A stretch of 64,000 nucleotides of DNA from Nocardioides psychrotolerans (lineage in GTDB: Bacteria > Actinomycetota > Actinomycetes > Propionibacteriales > Nocardioidaceae): assembly GCF_900113685.1 (NCBI RefSeq), contig NZ_FOQG01000003.1:62001-126000 (forward strand). The letters are read 5' to 3'. The first letter of the stretch is position 1; every line of letters starts with the position of its first letter. A model generated the notes under the pieces. It saw only the letters and a program-made list of their open reading frames with translations. It was not told the origin of the DNA and did no database searches. Positions 51,719 to 59,447 of the stretch are shown here, in pieces. Position numbers and translations under genes: made by a program.

Positions 51719-52917
51719 CGAAGGCACGCACCCGCGTGGGGCCCAGCGGTGCCGCGAGCACTCCCGGCACCCTGCCGCTCACGCTCGACGTCGACGCCCT
51801 CATCGACGACCCGTCCACGCGGATCATCGTGTGCTGCGGCTCCGGCGGCGTCGGCAAGACCACGACGTCGGCCGCCCTGGGCCTCCGCGCCGCCGAGCGC
51901 GGTCGCAAGGTCGTCGTGCTGACCATCGACCCGGCACGGCGCCTCGCGCAGGCCATGGGGATCGAGGCCCTCGACAACACCCCGCGGCCCGTGGCCGATG
52001 TCGACCACGCGGCCGGCGGCACGCTGGACGCGATGATGCTCGACATGAAGCGCACCTTCGACGAGGTGGTCGAGAGCCAGGCCAGCCCCGAGAAGGCCAA
52101 GCAGATCCTTGAGAACCCCTTCTACATCGCGCTCTCCAGCTCGTTCGCGGGCACCCAGGAATACATGGCGATGGAGAAGCTCGGCCAGATCCACGCCCAG
52201 TCCGGCGAGGACGGCACCTACGACCTGATCGTCGTCGACACCCCGCCCTCGCGCTCGGCGCTGGACTTCCTCGACGCACCCGAGCGCCTCTCCAGCTTCC
52301 TCGACGGCCGGTTCATCCGGCTGATGCTGGCCCCGGCCCGCGGTCCGGCCAGGCTGATGACGGCCGGCTTAGGGATCATCACCAACGCGCTCACCAGGAT
52401 CCTCGGCGGCCAGGTCCTCGGCGACCTACAGACCTTCGTGGCTGCGCTCGACACCGTCTTCGGCGGCTTCCGCCAGCGGGCCCAGAAGACCTACGCCCTG
52501 CTCCAGCACGAGGGTACGGCGTTCCTCGTCGTGGCCGCGCCCGAGCCGGACGCGCTGCGCGAGGCGGCCTACTTCGTCGAGCGGCTCAGCGAGGACCGGA
52601 TGCCGCTGGCGGGACTGATCGTCAACCGGGCCAGCCCGGCACCCTCGGGCGACCTCTCCGCCGACGAGTCGATGACCGCGGCCGAGCGGCTGCGTCGCGA
52701 GGACCCGACGTCGCTCACGGCGGGCCTGCTGAGGCTGCACGCCGACCAGATGCGCATGGTCGAGCGGGAGGCGAGGCTGCGGGGTCGGTTCGCGACCACG
52801 CACCCCCAGGTGGCCACGGCTGTCGTCCCGGCGCTGGCCGGGGACGTGCACGACCTCGCCGGGCTGCGGCGCGTCGGGCTGCTCCTCGCCGGTGGCCGGA
52901 CGCAGAACAACGCCTGA
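51715..52917 (+). CDS. ArsA/Get3-like ATPase, second of a pair (Rv3680-like)
   Basis: A 400-residue ATPase: VCCGSGGVGKTTTSAALGLR (Walker A with signature lysine), VVVLTIDPARRLAQAMG, and LIVVDTPPSRSALDFLD. A long helical middle (residues 90-250) could form a client-binding groove as in Get3. Function is inferred as ATP-driven handling of a protein client or redox-linked partner; whiB4 lies next to it as in mycobacteria. Confidence 0.9.
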   Translation: MTKARTRVGPSGAASTPGTLPLTLDVDALIDDPSTRIIVCCGSGGVGKTTTSAALGLRAAERGRKVVVLTIDPARRLAQAMGIEALDNTPRPVADVDHAAGGTLDAMMLDMKRTFDEVVESQASPEKAKQILENPFYIALSSSFAGTQEYMAMEKLGQIHAQSGEDGTYDLIVVDTPPSRSALDFLDAPERLSSFLDGRFIRLMLAPARGPARLMTAGLGIITNALTRILGGQVLGDLQTFVAALDTVFGGFRQRAQKTYALLQHEGTAFLVVAAPEPDALREAAYFVERLSEDRMPLAGLIVNRASPAPSGDLSADESMTAAERLRREDPTSLTAGLLRLHADQMRMVEREARLRGRFATTHPQVATAVVPALAGDVHDLAGLRRVGLLLAGGRTQNNA

Positions 52918-52959
52918 ACCCTCCCTCCCGGACGGCTCAGGCGTTGCAGCGCGACAGGT

Positions 52960-53253
52960 TCAGACTCCAGCCGGTGCCGGCTGCGGCCGGCCGCCCTCAC
53001 GGGCGGTCTCCAGCACGGTGCGCCAGGACGCGGCGGGGCGACGACGGAGCAGGGCCCGGCGCTCGCGCTCGGTCATGCCTCCCCAGACGCCCCACTCGAT
53101 CTGGTTGTCGAGCGCCTCAGCGAGGCACTCGGTGCGCACGGGACAACCCGCGCACAGCTGCTTGGCCTTGTTCTGCTCGGCTCCACGGACGAACAGCTGG
53201 TCCGGCTGTGCAGCCTTGCAAGCGGCGCGTGGCGCCCAGTCCTCTACCCACAT
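52960..53253 (-). CDS. whiB4: WhiB-family iron-sulfur regulator, WhiB4-like
   Basis: A 97-residue WhiB protein. The four [4Fe-4S] ligands are in RAACKAAQ and QLCAGCPVRTECLAEAL (C-x2-C-x5-C), followed by the turn WGVWGGMTERERRALLRR and a basic C-terminal end. It binds a sigma factor and senses redox or NO in relatives. The ATG at 53253 follows GGGG by 9 nt; a GTG at 53268 would add five residues. Placement between the ATPase pair and ponA2 equals Rv3681c. Confidence 0.92.
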   Translation of the reverse strand: MWVEDWAPRAACKAAQPDQLFVRGAEQNKAKQLCAGCPVRTECLAEALDNQIEWGVWGGMTERERRALLRRRPAASWRTVLETAREGGRPQPAPAGV

Positions 53254-53459
53254 GATTGATGTCCCCACATCTTTCCGAGATCAGGCTGCGTCCCCATGAC
53301 GCCACCTCTGCCTCTCCCACTGAGCCAAAGGTAAAGAACCCGCGCAGCCTCGGTAAGCCTCGTTAGGCCCAACTTGTGTAGTCCTAAATGACTAGTCATT
53401 CGTGATGACGAGGCGCCAGGGGTGCCGGCGGGAAAGCCGGACCGCTGAGCCTCCTCCCG

Positions 53460-53465
53460 TACTCT
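53460..53465 (+). promoter_or_regulatory. Putative -10 element (TACTCT) for ponA2
   Basis: TACTCT ends 6 nt before the ATG at 53472. A GAGG in the spacer might also assist initiation. Confidence 0.45.
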
Positions 53466-53471
53466 TGAGGC

Positions 53472-55850
53472 ATGTCGAGGCCACGTTCCGAGCGTCCGTC
53501 CTTCCCCAAGGTGCTCTCGCACCTGGGTGTGATGGTGGCCGTCGCCGCTGTCCTGGGGGTCGTGGTGGCCGGCCTGGCGATCCCGTTCGCCGCCGTCGTC
53601 GGCGTGACGACGCGCAGCGTGGCCGACACGATGGACCAGCTCCCGACCGAGCTCGAGACCGACGCGCTGCCGCAGAAGACGCGCATCGTGGACGGCAAGG
53701 GCGAGACGATCGCGACCATCTTCGACCAGAACCGCGTCAACGTCTCGCTCGACCAGATCTCGCGCACCATGGTCAAGGCCATCGTCGCCATCGAGGACTA
53801 CCGCTTCTACGAGCACGGCGCGCTCGACGTCAGGGGCACGGTGCGCGCCCTGCTGACCAACTCCGCAGCCAGCGGTGTCGTGCAGGGCGGGTCGTCGATC
53901 ACCCAGCAGATGGTCAAGCTGACGCTGCTGCAGCAGGCCGACACGAAGAAGGAGCAGCGCGAGGCGGTCGACCAGACCTATGCCCGCAAGCTGCGCGAGC
54001 TGCGCTACGCCATCGCGGTGGAGCAGCGCTACAGCAAGGACTGGATCCTCGAGCGCTACCTCAACATCGCCTACTTCGGTGACGGCGCCTACGGCGTGCA
54101 GGCAGCTGCGCGTCACTACTTCGACGTCAACGCCCGCAAGCTCAACCTCAACCAGTCGGCGATCCTGGCCGGCCTGGTGCAGAACCCCACGGCGTTCGAC
54201 CCGACCAACGCCCCCGACCGCGCCCGCGAGCGCCGCGACATCGTCCTGGACCGCATGGCCCAGCTCAACGTCGTCACCGACAAGATGGCCGAGAAGACCA
54301 AGAACCGGGGCCTGCGTCTCGACGTCAACGAGGTCAAGAACGGCTGCGTCTTCTCGCGGGCCCCGTTCTTCTGCGACTACGTCCTCAACTACCTGATGAA
54401 GGACCGTTCGTTGGGTCGCACCGAGGAGGAGCGCAAGCGCCTCATCTACTCCGGTGGCCTGACCATCCGCACGACCGTGGACCTTCGCTACCAGGACGCC
54501 GCCGACGAGTCGGTGCGCAACAACGTCTACAAGGACGACGAGGCGATCGGCGCCCTGGCGATGGTCGAGCCCCGCACGGGCGAGGTCAAGGCGATCGCCC
54601 AGTCCCGCCCGATGGGCGCGAAGAAGCGGCAGGGCGAGACCTACCTGAACTACGTCGTCCCGTCGCAGTACGGCGACTCCAACGGTTTCCAGGCGGGCTC
54701 GACGTTCAAGGCGTTCGTCCTCGCCTCCGCCCTCCAGCAGGGCATCCCGCTGTCGCAGAGCATCGCGTCCCCGTCGCAGGTCTTCCTCGACCAGGGCGAC
54801 TTCGAGGTGTGCGACGGCGAGTTCTACCAGTCCAGCGAGATCTGGGACCCGTCCAACTCCACCGACTCCGGCACCTTCGACCTCTACACGGGCACGCGTC
54901 TGTCGGTGAACACGTTCTTCGCCCAGCTCGAGCAGATGACCGGCCTCTGCGAGCCGTTCGAGCTCGCCAAGTCCATGGGCGTCCAGCTCACCGAGCCGGC
55001 CACCGAGATGGTGCCGACCTTCACCCTCGGTGTCGCGGACGTGAGCCCGCTGGAGATGGCCGAGGCCTACGCGACGTTCGCCGGCCGCGGCCTTCACTGC
55101 GACTCGCGCCCTGTCACCGCGATCCTCGACGCCAACGGCAACACGCTCAAGGACTACCCAGCACGCTGCACCCAGGTGATGCCGAGCTCGGTCGCCGACG
55201 CCGTCAACGACGTGCTCCGCGGCGTCCAGGAGCCCGGCGGCTTCGGCTACAGCGCCGGCATCAACACCGTGCAGCCCTCCGCCGGCAAGACCGGCACCAT
55301 CCAGGAGAACCGCGCCGTGTGGTTCGCGGGTTACACCCCCAACCTGGCGACCGCCGCGATGATCGCCGGCGCCAACATCGAAGGTCAGCCGATCACGCTC
55401 AACGGGCAGACCATCGGCAACTCCTTCGTCTCCGCGGCCTTCGGCTCGACCCTGGCCGGACCCATGTGGGGCGACGCGATGAAGGTCATCGAGCAGTACC
55501 TCGACGACGAGGACTTCGTGGCGCCCAACGGCAGCGACGTCCTCGGTGTCCTCACCGGCGTCCCCGACGTGGCCGGACAGGACATCGACTCGGCCCGCGC
55601 CACCCTCGAGGAGCTCGGGTTCACCGTCAGTCTGGGTGGCTACGTGCCCTCCGGCTACTCGGTGGACACGGTCGCCTACACCGGCCCGGGCGCGGGCACC
55701 GAGCTCGCCAGCGGCGACACGGTCGTCATCTACCAGTCGACCGGCCGCGAGCCGCGACCTCCCGGTGGCAACGGCGGCGGCGACGGCGGCAACGGGAATG
55801 GCAACGGCGGTCGGGGCAACAACGGCAACGGGAACGGCGGCCGGGGCTGA
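53472..55850 (+). CDS. ponA2: Bifunctional penicillin-binding protein with PASTA domain, PonA2-like
   Basis: A 792-residue class A PBP. TM at residues 15-45. The GT51 transglycosylase domain has IVAIEDYRFYEHGALDVRGT with the catalytic Glu, and VVQGGSSITQQMVKLTL. The transpeptidase has AGSTFKAFV (S-x-x-K), RLSVNTFFAQ (S-x-N) and PSAGKTGTIQ (K-T-G). A PASTA domain (about 690-755, VPDVAGQDIDSARATLEELG) and a Gly/Asn-rich tail end the protein. It polymerises and crosslinks peptidoglycan. Matches Rv3682 in position. Confidence 0.96.
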   Translation: MSRPRSERPSFPKVLSHLGVMVAVAAVLGVVVAGLAIPFAAVVGVTTRSVADTMDQLPTELETDALPQKTRIVDGKGETIATIFDQNRVNVSLDQISRTMVKAIVAIEDYRFYEHGALDVRGTVRALLTNSAASGVVQGGSSITQQMVKLTLLQQADTKKEQREAVDQTYARKLRELRYAIAVEQRYSKDWILERYLNIAYFGDGAYGVQAAARHYFDVNARKLNLNQSAILAGLVQNPTAFDPTNAPDRARERRDIVLDRMAQLNVVTDKMAEKTKNRGLRLDVNEVKNGCVFSRAPFFCDYVLNYLMKDRSLGRTEEERKRLIYSGGLTIRTTVDLRYQDAADESVRNNVYKDDEAIGALAMVEPRTGEVKAIAQSRPMGAKKRQGETYLNYVVPSQYGDSNGFQAGSTFKAFVLASALQQGIPLSQSIASPSQVFLDQGDFEVCDGEFYQSSEIWDPSNSTDSGTFDLYTGTRLSVNTFFAQLEQMTGLCEPFELAKSMGVQLTEPATEMVPTFTLGVADVSPLEMAEAYATFAGRGLHCDSRPVTAILDANGNTLKDYPARCTQVMPSSVADAVNDVLRGVQEPGGFGYSAGINTVQPSAGKTGTIQENRAVWFAGYTPNLATAAMIAGANIEGQPITLNGQTIGNSFVSAAFGSTLAGPMWGDAMKVIEQYLDDEDFVAPNGSDVLGVLTGVPDVAGQDIDSARATLEELGFTVSLGGYVPSGYSVDTVAYTGPGAGTELASGDTVVIYQSTGREPRPPGGNGGGDGGNGNGNGGRGNNGNGNGGRG

Positions 55851-55851
55851 C

Positions 55852-56310
55852 TCAGCCCAGCTGTCGGCGCACCTCCGCAGCGACGGCACCACCGTCGGCA
55901 CGACCCTTGACCTGGGGCGTGACGACACCCATGACCTTGCCCATGGCCTTCATGCCCTCGCCCGCGGCACCGACCTTCTCGATGGCGGCGGTGATGATGC
56001 CGGAGACCTCCTCGTCGCTGAGCGCTGCGGGCAGGTAGTCGGCGATCACCTCCGACTCGGCTCGTTCCTTGGCCGCCATCTCCACCCGGCCGCCGTCGGC
56101 GAACGCCGTGGCCGCCTCGCGTCGCTTCTTGGCCTCCGAGGACAGCACGCCGATGATGTCGTCGTCGGTCAGCTCACGGGCCTCCTTGCCGGCGACCTCC
56201 GCGGTGGTGATCGCGGTGAGGATCATCCGCAACGTGGAGGAGCGCACCGCGTCGCGCGACTTGATGGAGGCGGTGAGGTCTGTGCGCAGGCGGTCCTTGA
56301 GGGCACTCAT
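55852..56310 (-). CDS. GatB/YqeY-domain protein
   Basis: A 152-residue helical protein: LKDRLRTDLTASIKSRDAVR, SSTLRMILTAITTAEVAGKE, and YLPAALSDEEVSGIITAAIE are typical of YqeY, the stand-alone relative of the tail of GatB. The C-terminus MGKVMGVVTPQVKGRADGG is the conserved end. Role unclear, possibly tRNA-related. I chose ATG 56310, 7 nt after CACAAT, over 56319. Its stop is 1 bp from the convergent ponA2 stop. Confidence 0.9.
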   Translation of the reverse strand: MSALKDRLRTDLTASIKSRDAVRSSTLRMILTAITTAEVAGKEARELTDDDIIGVLSSEAKKRREAATAFADGGRVEMAAKERAESEVIADYLPAALSDEEVSGIITAAIEKVGAAGEGMKAMGKVMGVVTPQVKGRADGGAVAAEVRRQLG

Positions 56311-56317
56311 GGGCCCC

Positions 56318-56330
56318 ATTGTGGCAGCCT
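56318..56330. promoter_or_regulatory. Abutting divergent -10 elements
   Basis: A leftward CACAAT (56318-56323, minus strand) lies 7 nt before ATG 56310, and a rightward CAGCCT (56325-56330) lies 6 nt before GTG 56337. Only 1 bp separates them, so the two promoters cannot be occupied at once. Confidence 0.4.
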
Positions 56331-56336
56331 TGCCGC

Positions 56337-57260
56337 GTGCCCAGCCTCCGGATTCTTCCTCGTCTGCTCGGCGGAGGTGCGCTCGCCGCCGCCGGGCTCA
56401 CGGCGTACGCCGCGTGCGAGGCGCGGGCCTACACCCTGCGGCGCGTGGGGGTTCCCGTCCTGCCGCGCGGCATGAGGCCCCTGCGGGTGCTGCACCTCAG
56501 CGACATCCACATGACCCCCGGCCAGTCTCGCAAGCAGGAGTGGCTGCGCGGGCTGGCCGACCTGCGGCCCGACCTGGTCGTCGACACCGGCGACAACCTC
56601 GCCCACCGCGACGCCGTGCCCGTGGTGCGTGACGCGCTCGGGGCACTGCTCGACGTGCCGGGCGTGTTCGTGCACGGCTCGAACGACTATTTCGAGCCGA
56701 GCATCCGCAACCCCCTGCGCTACCTGCTGCCCGATGACGGCACGCGTCACACCGACGTGGCCCAGCTGCCCTGGCCCCTGCTCTCGCAGGCGTTCACCGC
56801 TGCGGGCTGGCTCGACCTCACCAACCGCCGCGGCTCCCTGACCGTCGGCGAGACCACCCTCGCCCTCGCGGGCGTCGACGACCCCCACCTGAGCTATGAC
56901 CGGCTCGACGAGGTGGCCGGTCCGGCCGACCCCGGCGCCGACCTCCGGCTCGGCATCGCGCACGCGCCGTACCTGCGGGTGCTCGACCGCTATGCCGCCG
57001 ACGGCTATGACGCGATCCTCGCGGGCCACACCCACGGGGGGCAGGTCTGCCTGCCCGGCGGACGGCCGCTCACCACCAACTGCGACCTCGAGCCGGCCCG
57101 GGCCAAGGGGCTCCACCGCCACCCGGCCGACTCCCGGCCGGGCGACCCGGGCTCGGCCTGGATGCACGTCTCCGCCGGGGTCGGCACCAGCCCCTACGCG
57201 CGGATCCGCGTGGCCTGCCGACCCGAGGCCACGCTGCTGACATTGTTGCCCCAGACCTGA
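56337..57260 (+). CDS. Membrane-anchored metallophosphoesterase (Rv3683-like)
   Basis: A 307-residue protein with an N-terminal hydrophobic segment (LGGGALAAAGLTAYAACEAR) and a metallophosphoesterase domain: LHLSDIHMTPG, VVDTGDNLAH, GVFVHGSNDYFEP, IAHAPY and ILAGHTHGGQV, giving the full D-x-H / G-D / G-N-x / H / G-H-x-H ligand set except that the usual G-N-H-[DE] reads G-S-N-D. This is the YkuE/LpxH-like group acting at membranes. GTG start. It follows ponA2 and YqeY as in mycobacteria. Confidence 0.88.
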   Translation: MPSLRILPRLLGGGALAAAGLTAYAACEARAYTLRRVGVPVLPRGMRPLRVLHLSDIHMTPGQSRKQEWLRGLADLRPDLVVDTGDNLAHRDAVPVVRDALGALLDVPGVFVHGSNDYFEPSIRNPLRYLLPDDGTRHTDVAQLPWPLLSQAFTAAGWLDLTNRRGSLTVGETTLALAGVDDPHLSYDRLDEVAGPADPGADLRLGIAHAPYLRVLDRYAADGYDAILAGHTHGGQVCLPGGRPLTTNCDLEPARAKGLHRHPADSRPGDPGSAWMHVSAGVGTSPYARIRVACRPEATLLTLLPQT

Positions 57261-57310
57261 CCCGGCCCTGATTCGGGGCTCGTCGGGCCCTCGGGTATGC
57301 TCGATGACCG

Positions 57311-57340
57311 TGGGCTCCTCCCTCCACCGGGAGGGGCCCA
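57311..57340 (+). terminator. Hairpin terminator just upstream of tRNA-Pro
   Basis: Arms TGGGCTCCTCCC (57311-57322) and GGGAGGGGCCCA (57329-57340) pair over 12 bp with one wobble around a 6-nt loop. It ends 4 bp before the mature tRNA 5' end, so it may end the phosphoesterase message, or form a structure on the tRNA precursor. Confidence 0.55.
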
Positions 57341-57344
57341 TGAT

Positions 57345-57418
57345 CGGGCTGTGGCGCAGCTTGGTAGCGCGCCTCGTTCGGGACGAGGAGGCCGCAGGTT
57401 CAAATCCTGTCAGCCCGA
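57345..57418 (+). tRNA. tRNA-Pro(CGG)
   Basis: A 74-nt cloverleaf. The acceptor arms CGGGCTG and CAGCCCG pair over 7 bp with discriminator A. The anticodon stem is CCTCG/CGAGG with the loop TTCGGGA, anticodon CGG, and the T-loop is GGTTCAAATCC. The CCA end is not fully encoded (CGACA follows). Position next to the phosphoesterase matches mycobacteria. Confidence 0.96.
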
Positions 57419-57441
57419 CAGACGGCGTCGAAGACGTCAAG

Positions 57442-57472
57442 AGCCCCGGACCCACCATGTGGGTCCGGGGCT
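57442..57472 (+). terminator. Terminator of tRNA-Pro
   Basis: A perfect 14-bp stem (AGCCCCGGACCCAC / GTGGGTCCGGGGCT) with the tri-loop CAT begins 24 bp after the tRNA. It also faces the 3' end of the HU gene at 57507 and may serve both directions. Confidence 0.85.
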
Positions 57473-57506
57473 CCTCTGCGTGTCAGGCGGTGCCTGACCA
57501 GCGACG

Positions 57507-57785
57507 TCAGCGCTCGGAGACAGCCTTCTTGAGCGCGGCGGCCGGCTTGAACGCCGCTGCGGTCGACGCGGCGATCTCCATGCTCTCGCCGGTCTGCGGG
57601 TTGCGGCCCGTGCGGGCGGCGCGCTCGCGCGTCTCGAACGTGCCGAACCCGGCCAGCGTCACCTTGTCGCCCGACGCCAGCGCGCCGGTGATGGCGTCCA
57701 GGACGGCCGAGAGCGCCCGGTCGGCCTGACCGACGTCCAGGCCGGCGCGGTCGGCGACGGCCTCCTTCAGCTCGTTGCGGTTCAA
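57507..57785 (-). CDS. hup: HU-family nucleoid protein
   Basis: A 92-residue histone-like protein: LNRNELKEAVADRAGLDVGQ, KVTLAGFGTFETRERAARTG, RNPQTGESMEI, and a lysine-containing AFKPAAALKKAV end. This is the short HU form without the Lys/Ala-rich tail of mycobacterial HupB. TTG start, 7 nt after AAAGG; the longer frame upstream overlaps the Fur gene and is not credible. It lies 40 bp downstream of the Fur-like gene on the same strand. Confidence 0.93.
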   Translation of the reverse strand: MNRNELKEAVADRAGLDVGQADRALSAVLDAITGALASGDKVTLAGFGTFETRERAARTGRNPQTGESMEIAASTAAAFKPAAALKKAVSER

Positions 57786-57825
57786 TGTAGTGCCTTTCTC
57801 GTGAGATCGATTCTCGTTGTCAACG

Positions 57826-58230
57826 CTAGCGCACGCCTGCATGGCACGACGAACAGGTGCCGAAGAGCTCCAGGGTGTGACTGGCGTCCTCATAGCCGTG
57901 CTCGAGGGCCACGGCGCGCGCCCAGCGCTCCACCGCCGGTCCCTCGATCTCCACGGTGCGGCCGCAGGTGCGGCAGACGAGGTGGTGATGGTGGTGCGTG
58001 CTGCACCGCCGGTAGACGGACTCGCCAGCGGCGGTCTTGAGCACGTCGATCTCTCCCGCGTCGACCAGGGACTGCAGGGCGCGGTAGACCGTCGCCAGCC
58101 CGACCCGCTCCCCCTCGCGACGCAGCGCGTCGTGGATGTCCTGGGCGCTGCGGAAGTCGTCGGCGGAGTCGAGCACCTGACGTACGGCCAGCCGCTGTCG
58201 CGTCGGCCGCACCCCGGTGGTCTGACTCAT
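57826..58230 (-). CDS. zur: Fur-family regulator, probable Zur
   Basis: A 134-residue metalloregulator. The winged helix has PTRQRLAVRQVLDSADDFRS and GLATVYRALQSLVDAGEIDV. The metal sites are the histidine cluster STHHHHHLVCRTCG and the C-terminal CSSCH, giving two C-x2-C structural zinc pairs. A zinc-responsive role is inferred from a palindromic Zur-type box in front of the divergent COG0523 gene. ATG 58230 lies 7 nt after TAGGTT (leaderless). Confidence 0.85.
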   Translation of the reverse strand: MSQTTGVRPTRQRLAVRQVLDSADDFRSAQDIHDALRREGERVGLATVYRALQSLVDAGEIDVLKTAAGESVYRRCSTHHHHHLVCRTCGRTVEIEGPAVERWARAVALEHGYEDASHTLELFGTCSSCHAGVR

Positions 58231-58237
58231 GCTGCTC

Positions 58238-58243
58238 AACCTA
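58238..58243 (-). promoter_or_regulatory. Putative -10 element (TAGGTT) for the Fur/Zur gene
   Basis: On the minus strand TAGGTT lies 7 nt before the ATG at 58230, supporting that start over the upstream one at 58278. Confidence 0.5.
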
Positions 58244-58281
58244 CCGCCGGGCGTGACACGAGCGTCGGTCGATGGCATGCT

Positions 58282-58296
58282 TGAGAATGATTCTCA
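58282..58296. promoter_or_regulatory. Zur-box-like operator
   Basis: TGAGAATGATTCTCA is a perfect 15-bp palindrome about a central G. It matches the general actinobacterial Zur/Fur operator form (TGA-AATGATT-TCA). It lies 20 bp before the ATG of the COG0523 gene and 52 bp from the Fur-like gene start, so it probably represses the former under zinc and could affect the latter. Confidence 0.75.
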
Positions 58297-58316
58297 TTCT
58301 ATTGATGGAGGCACCC

Positions 58317-59393
58317 ATGCGAACCCCTCTGGTCCTGCTCACCGGGGTCGACACGGTCACGCTCGAGGCGACGATGGTCGCAATGCTCTTCGACCTGCCG
58401 CACGCGGTGGCGGTCCGCCACGTCATCGACGTCGAGGCACAGGTGCTGCGTCGCACCGTGGGCGACCTGGCCGGCGTCGTGGAGCGCGAGGAGATCGCCC
58501 TGGAGCACGCCTGCGTGAGCTGTGCCCTGCGCGAGGACGTCATCCCCACGCTCGAGCGGGTCGCCCGCGACGGGCGCTGGGCCACGGTTCTGGCCGCCCT
58601 GCCGGTCGGCGCCGAGGCCGCCCAGGTCTGCAACGTGATGTCGTGGGACACCCGCCTGGCTCGCCACCTCAGGATCGCCAGCGTCGTGGCCGCGCTCGAA
58701 GGCAGCGACCTGGTCGAGGACCTCGTCGGCAACGCGCTGCTCGTCGAGCGCGGCCACCACACCTCCCACGAGGACCGCCGCGGCGTCGGCGAGGTCACCG
58801 CCGCGATGATCGAGTACGCGGACCTGGTCGTCGTCGCCGGCCAGGCGGAGGCTGCGGGCCTCGACCTGGTGCGCGCCCTGGCCCGCCCGGACGCCCTGGT
58901 GCTCCGTGGCCTCGAGGAGGTCGACGGCTCCCACCTGGGCTCCGACCTGCACCGGCACGGCGAGACCCTCGCCTGGTCCGCCGCCGTACGACGTGACCCC
59001 CTGCCCGCCGTGGACTCACCGTGGGTCTGGGCCCGGTCGCTCACCTCGCGCCGCCCCTCCCACCCGGGCCGTCTGCTCGACCGGCTCGACGAGCTCGGCG
59101 GTGGGCGGCACCGCTCCCGCGGCTGCTTCTGGCTGCCCACCCGGCCCGGTCGGGCCCTGGTGTGGGACGGCGCAGGAGGCCAGCTCAGCGTCGGCCACGG
59201 CGAGCCCTGGGGTCGTCGTAGGCCTCACACCCGCCTCGACCTCGCCGGCGTCGGCGTGGCGCCCGGCCACCTGCAGCGCTCCTTCGAGGACCTGCTCCTG
59301 GAGCGCGCCGACGCCTCCGTGGGCGCGGCCACCTGGGACGTCCCCGAGGACGGCTTCGAGCCCTGGCTCGGCCCGATCCGCATCGTCGCCTGA
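58317..59393 (+). CDS. COG0523/CobW-like protein with degenerate P-loop, likely Zur-regulated
   Basis: A 358-residue protein. In COG0523 GTPases the N-terminus has G-x-x-x-x-G-K-[ST]; here it reads VLLTGVDTVTLEATMVAML, with no lysine. The C-x-C-C metal motif is replaced by HACVSCALRED (C66-x2-C69). The C-terminal CobW domain is kept (SRGCFWLPTRPGRALVWDGA; FEDLLLERADASVG). It is therefore not a canonical GTP-dependent metallochaperone and resembles the zinc-starvation factor (Mrf type) that promotes ribosome hibernation in mycobacteria; this is inference. GGAGG lies 5 nt before the ATG. Confidence 0.8.
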   Translation: MRTPLVLLTGVDTVTLEATMVAMLFDLPHAVAVRHVIDVEAQVLRRTVGDLAGVVEREEIALEHACVSCALREDVIPTLERVARDGRWATVLAALPVGAEAAQVCNVMSWDTRLARHLRIASVVAALEGSDLVEDLVGNALLVERGHHTSHEDRRGVGEVTAAMIEYADLVVVAGQAEAAGLDLVRALARPDALVLRGLEEVDGSHLGSDLHRHGETLAWSAAVRRDPLPAVDSPWVWARSLTSRRPSHPGRLLDRLDELGGGRHRSRGCFWLPTRPGRALVWDGAGGQLSVGHGEPWGRRRPHTRLDLAGVGVAPGHLQRSFEDLLLERADASVGAATWDVPEDGFEPWLGPIRIVA

Positions 59394-59434
59394 GCGACCC
59401 GTGCCGATCAGGTGAGCGCGGTCACCTCTCGTGA

Positions 59435-59440
59435 CACACT
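59435..59440 (+). promoter_or_regulatory. Putative -10 element (CACACT), leaderless start
   Basis: CACACT ends 7 nt before the ATG at 59448. No ribosome site lies in between. Confidence 0.4.
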
Positions 59441-59447
59441 GAGACGC

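Noticed and set aside
50705-52917. Arsenical pump ATPases
   Set aside because: No arsB, arsC or arsR lies nearby and the pair matches the Get3-like Rv3679/Rv3680 proteins.
53244-55928. An 894-codon frame antisense to ponA2
   Set aside because: ponA2 has all catalytic motifs; the opposite frame is low-complexity and without any recognisable fold.
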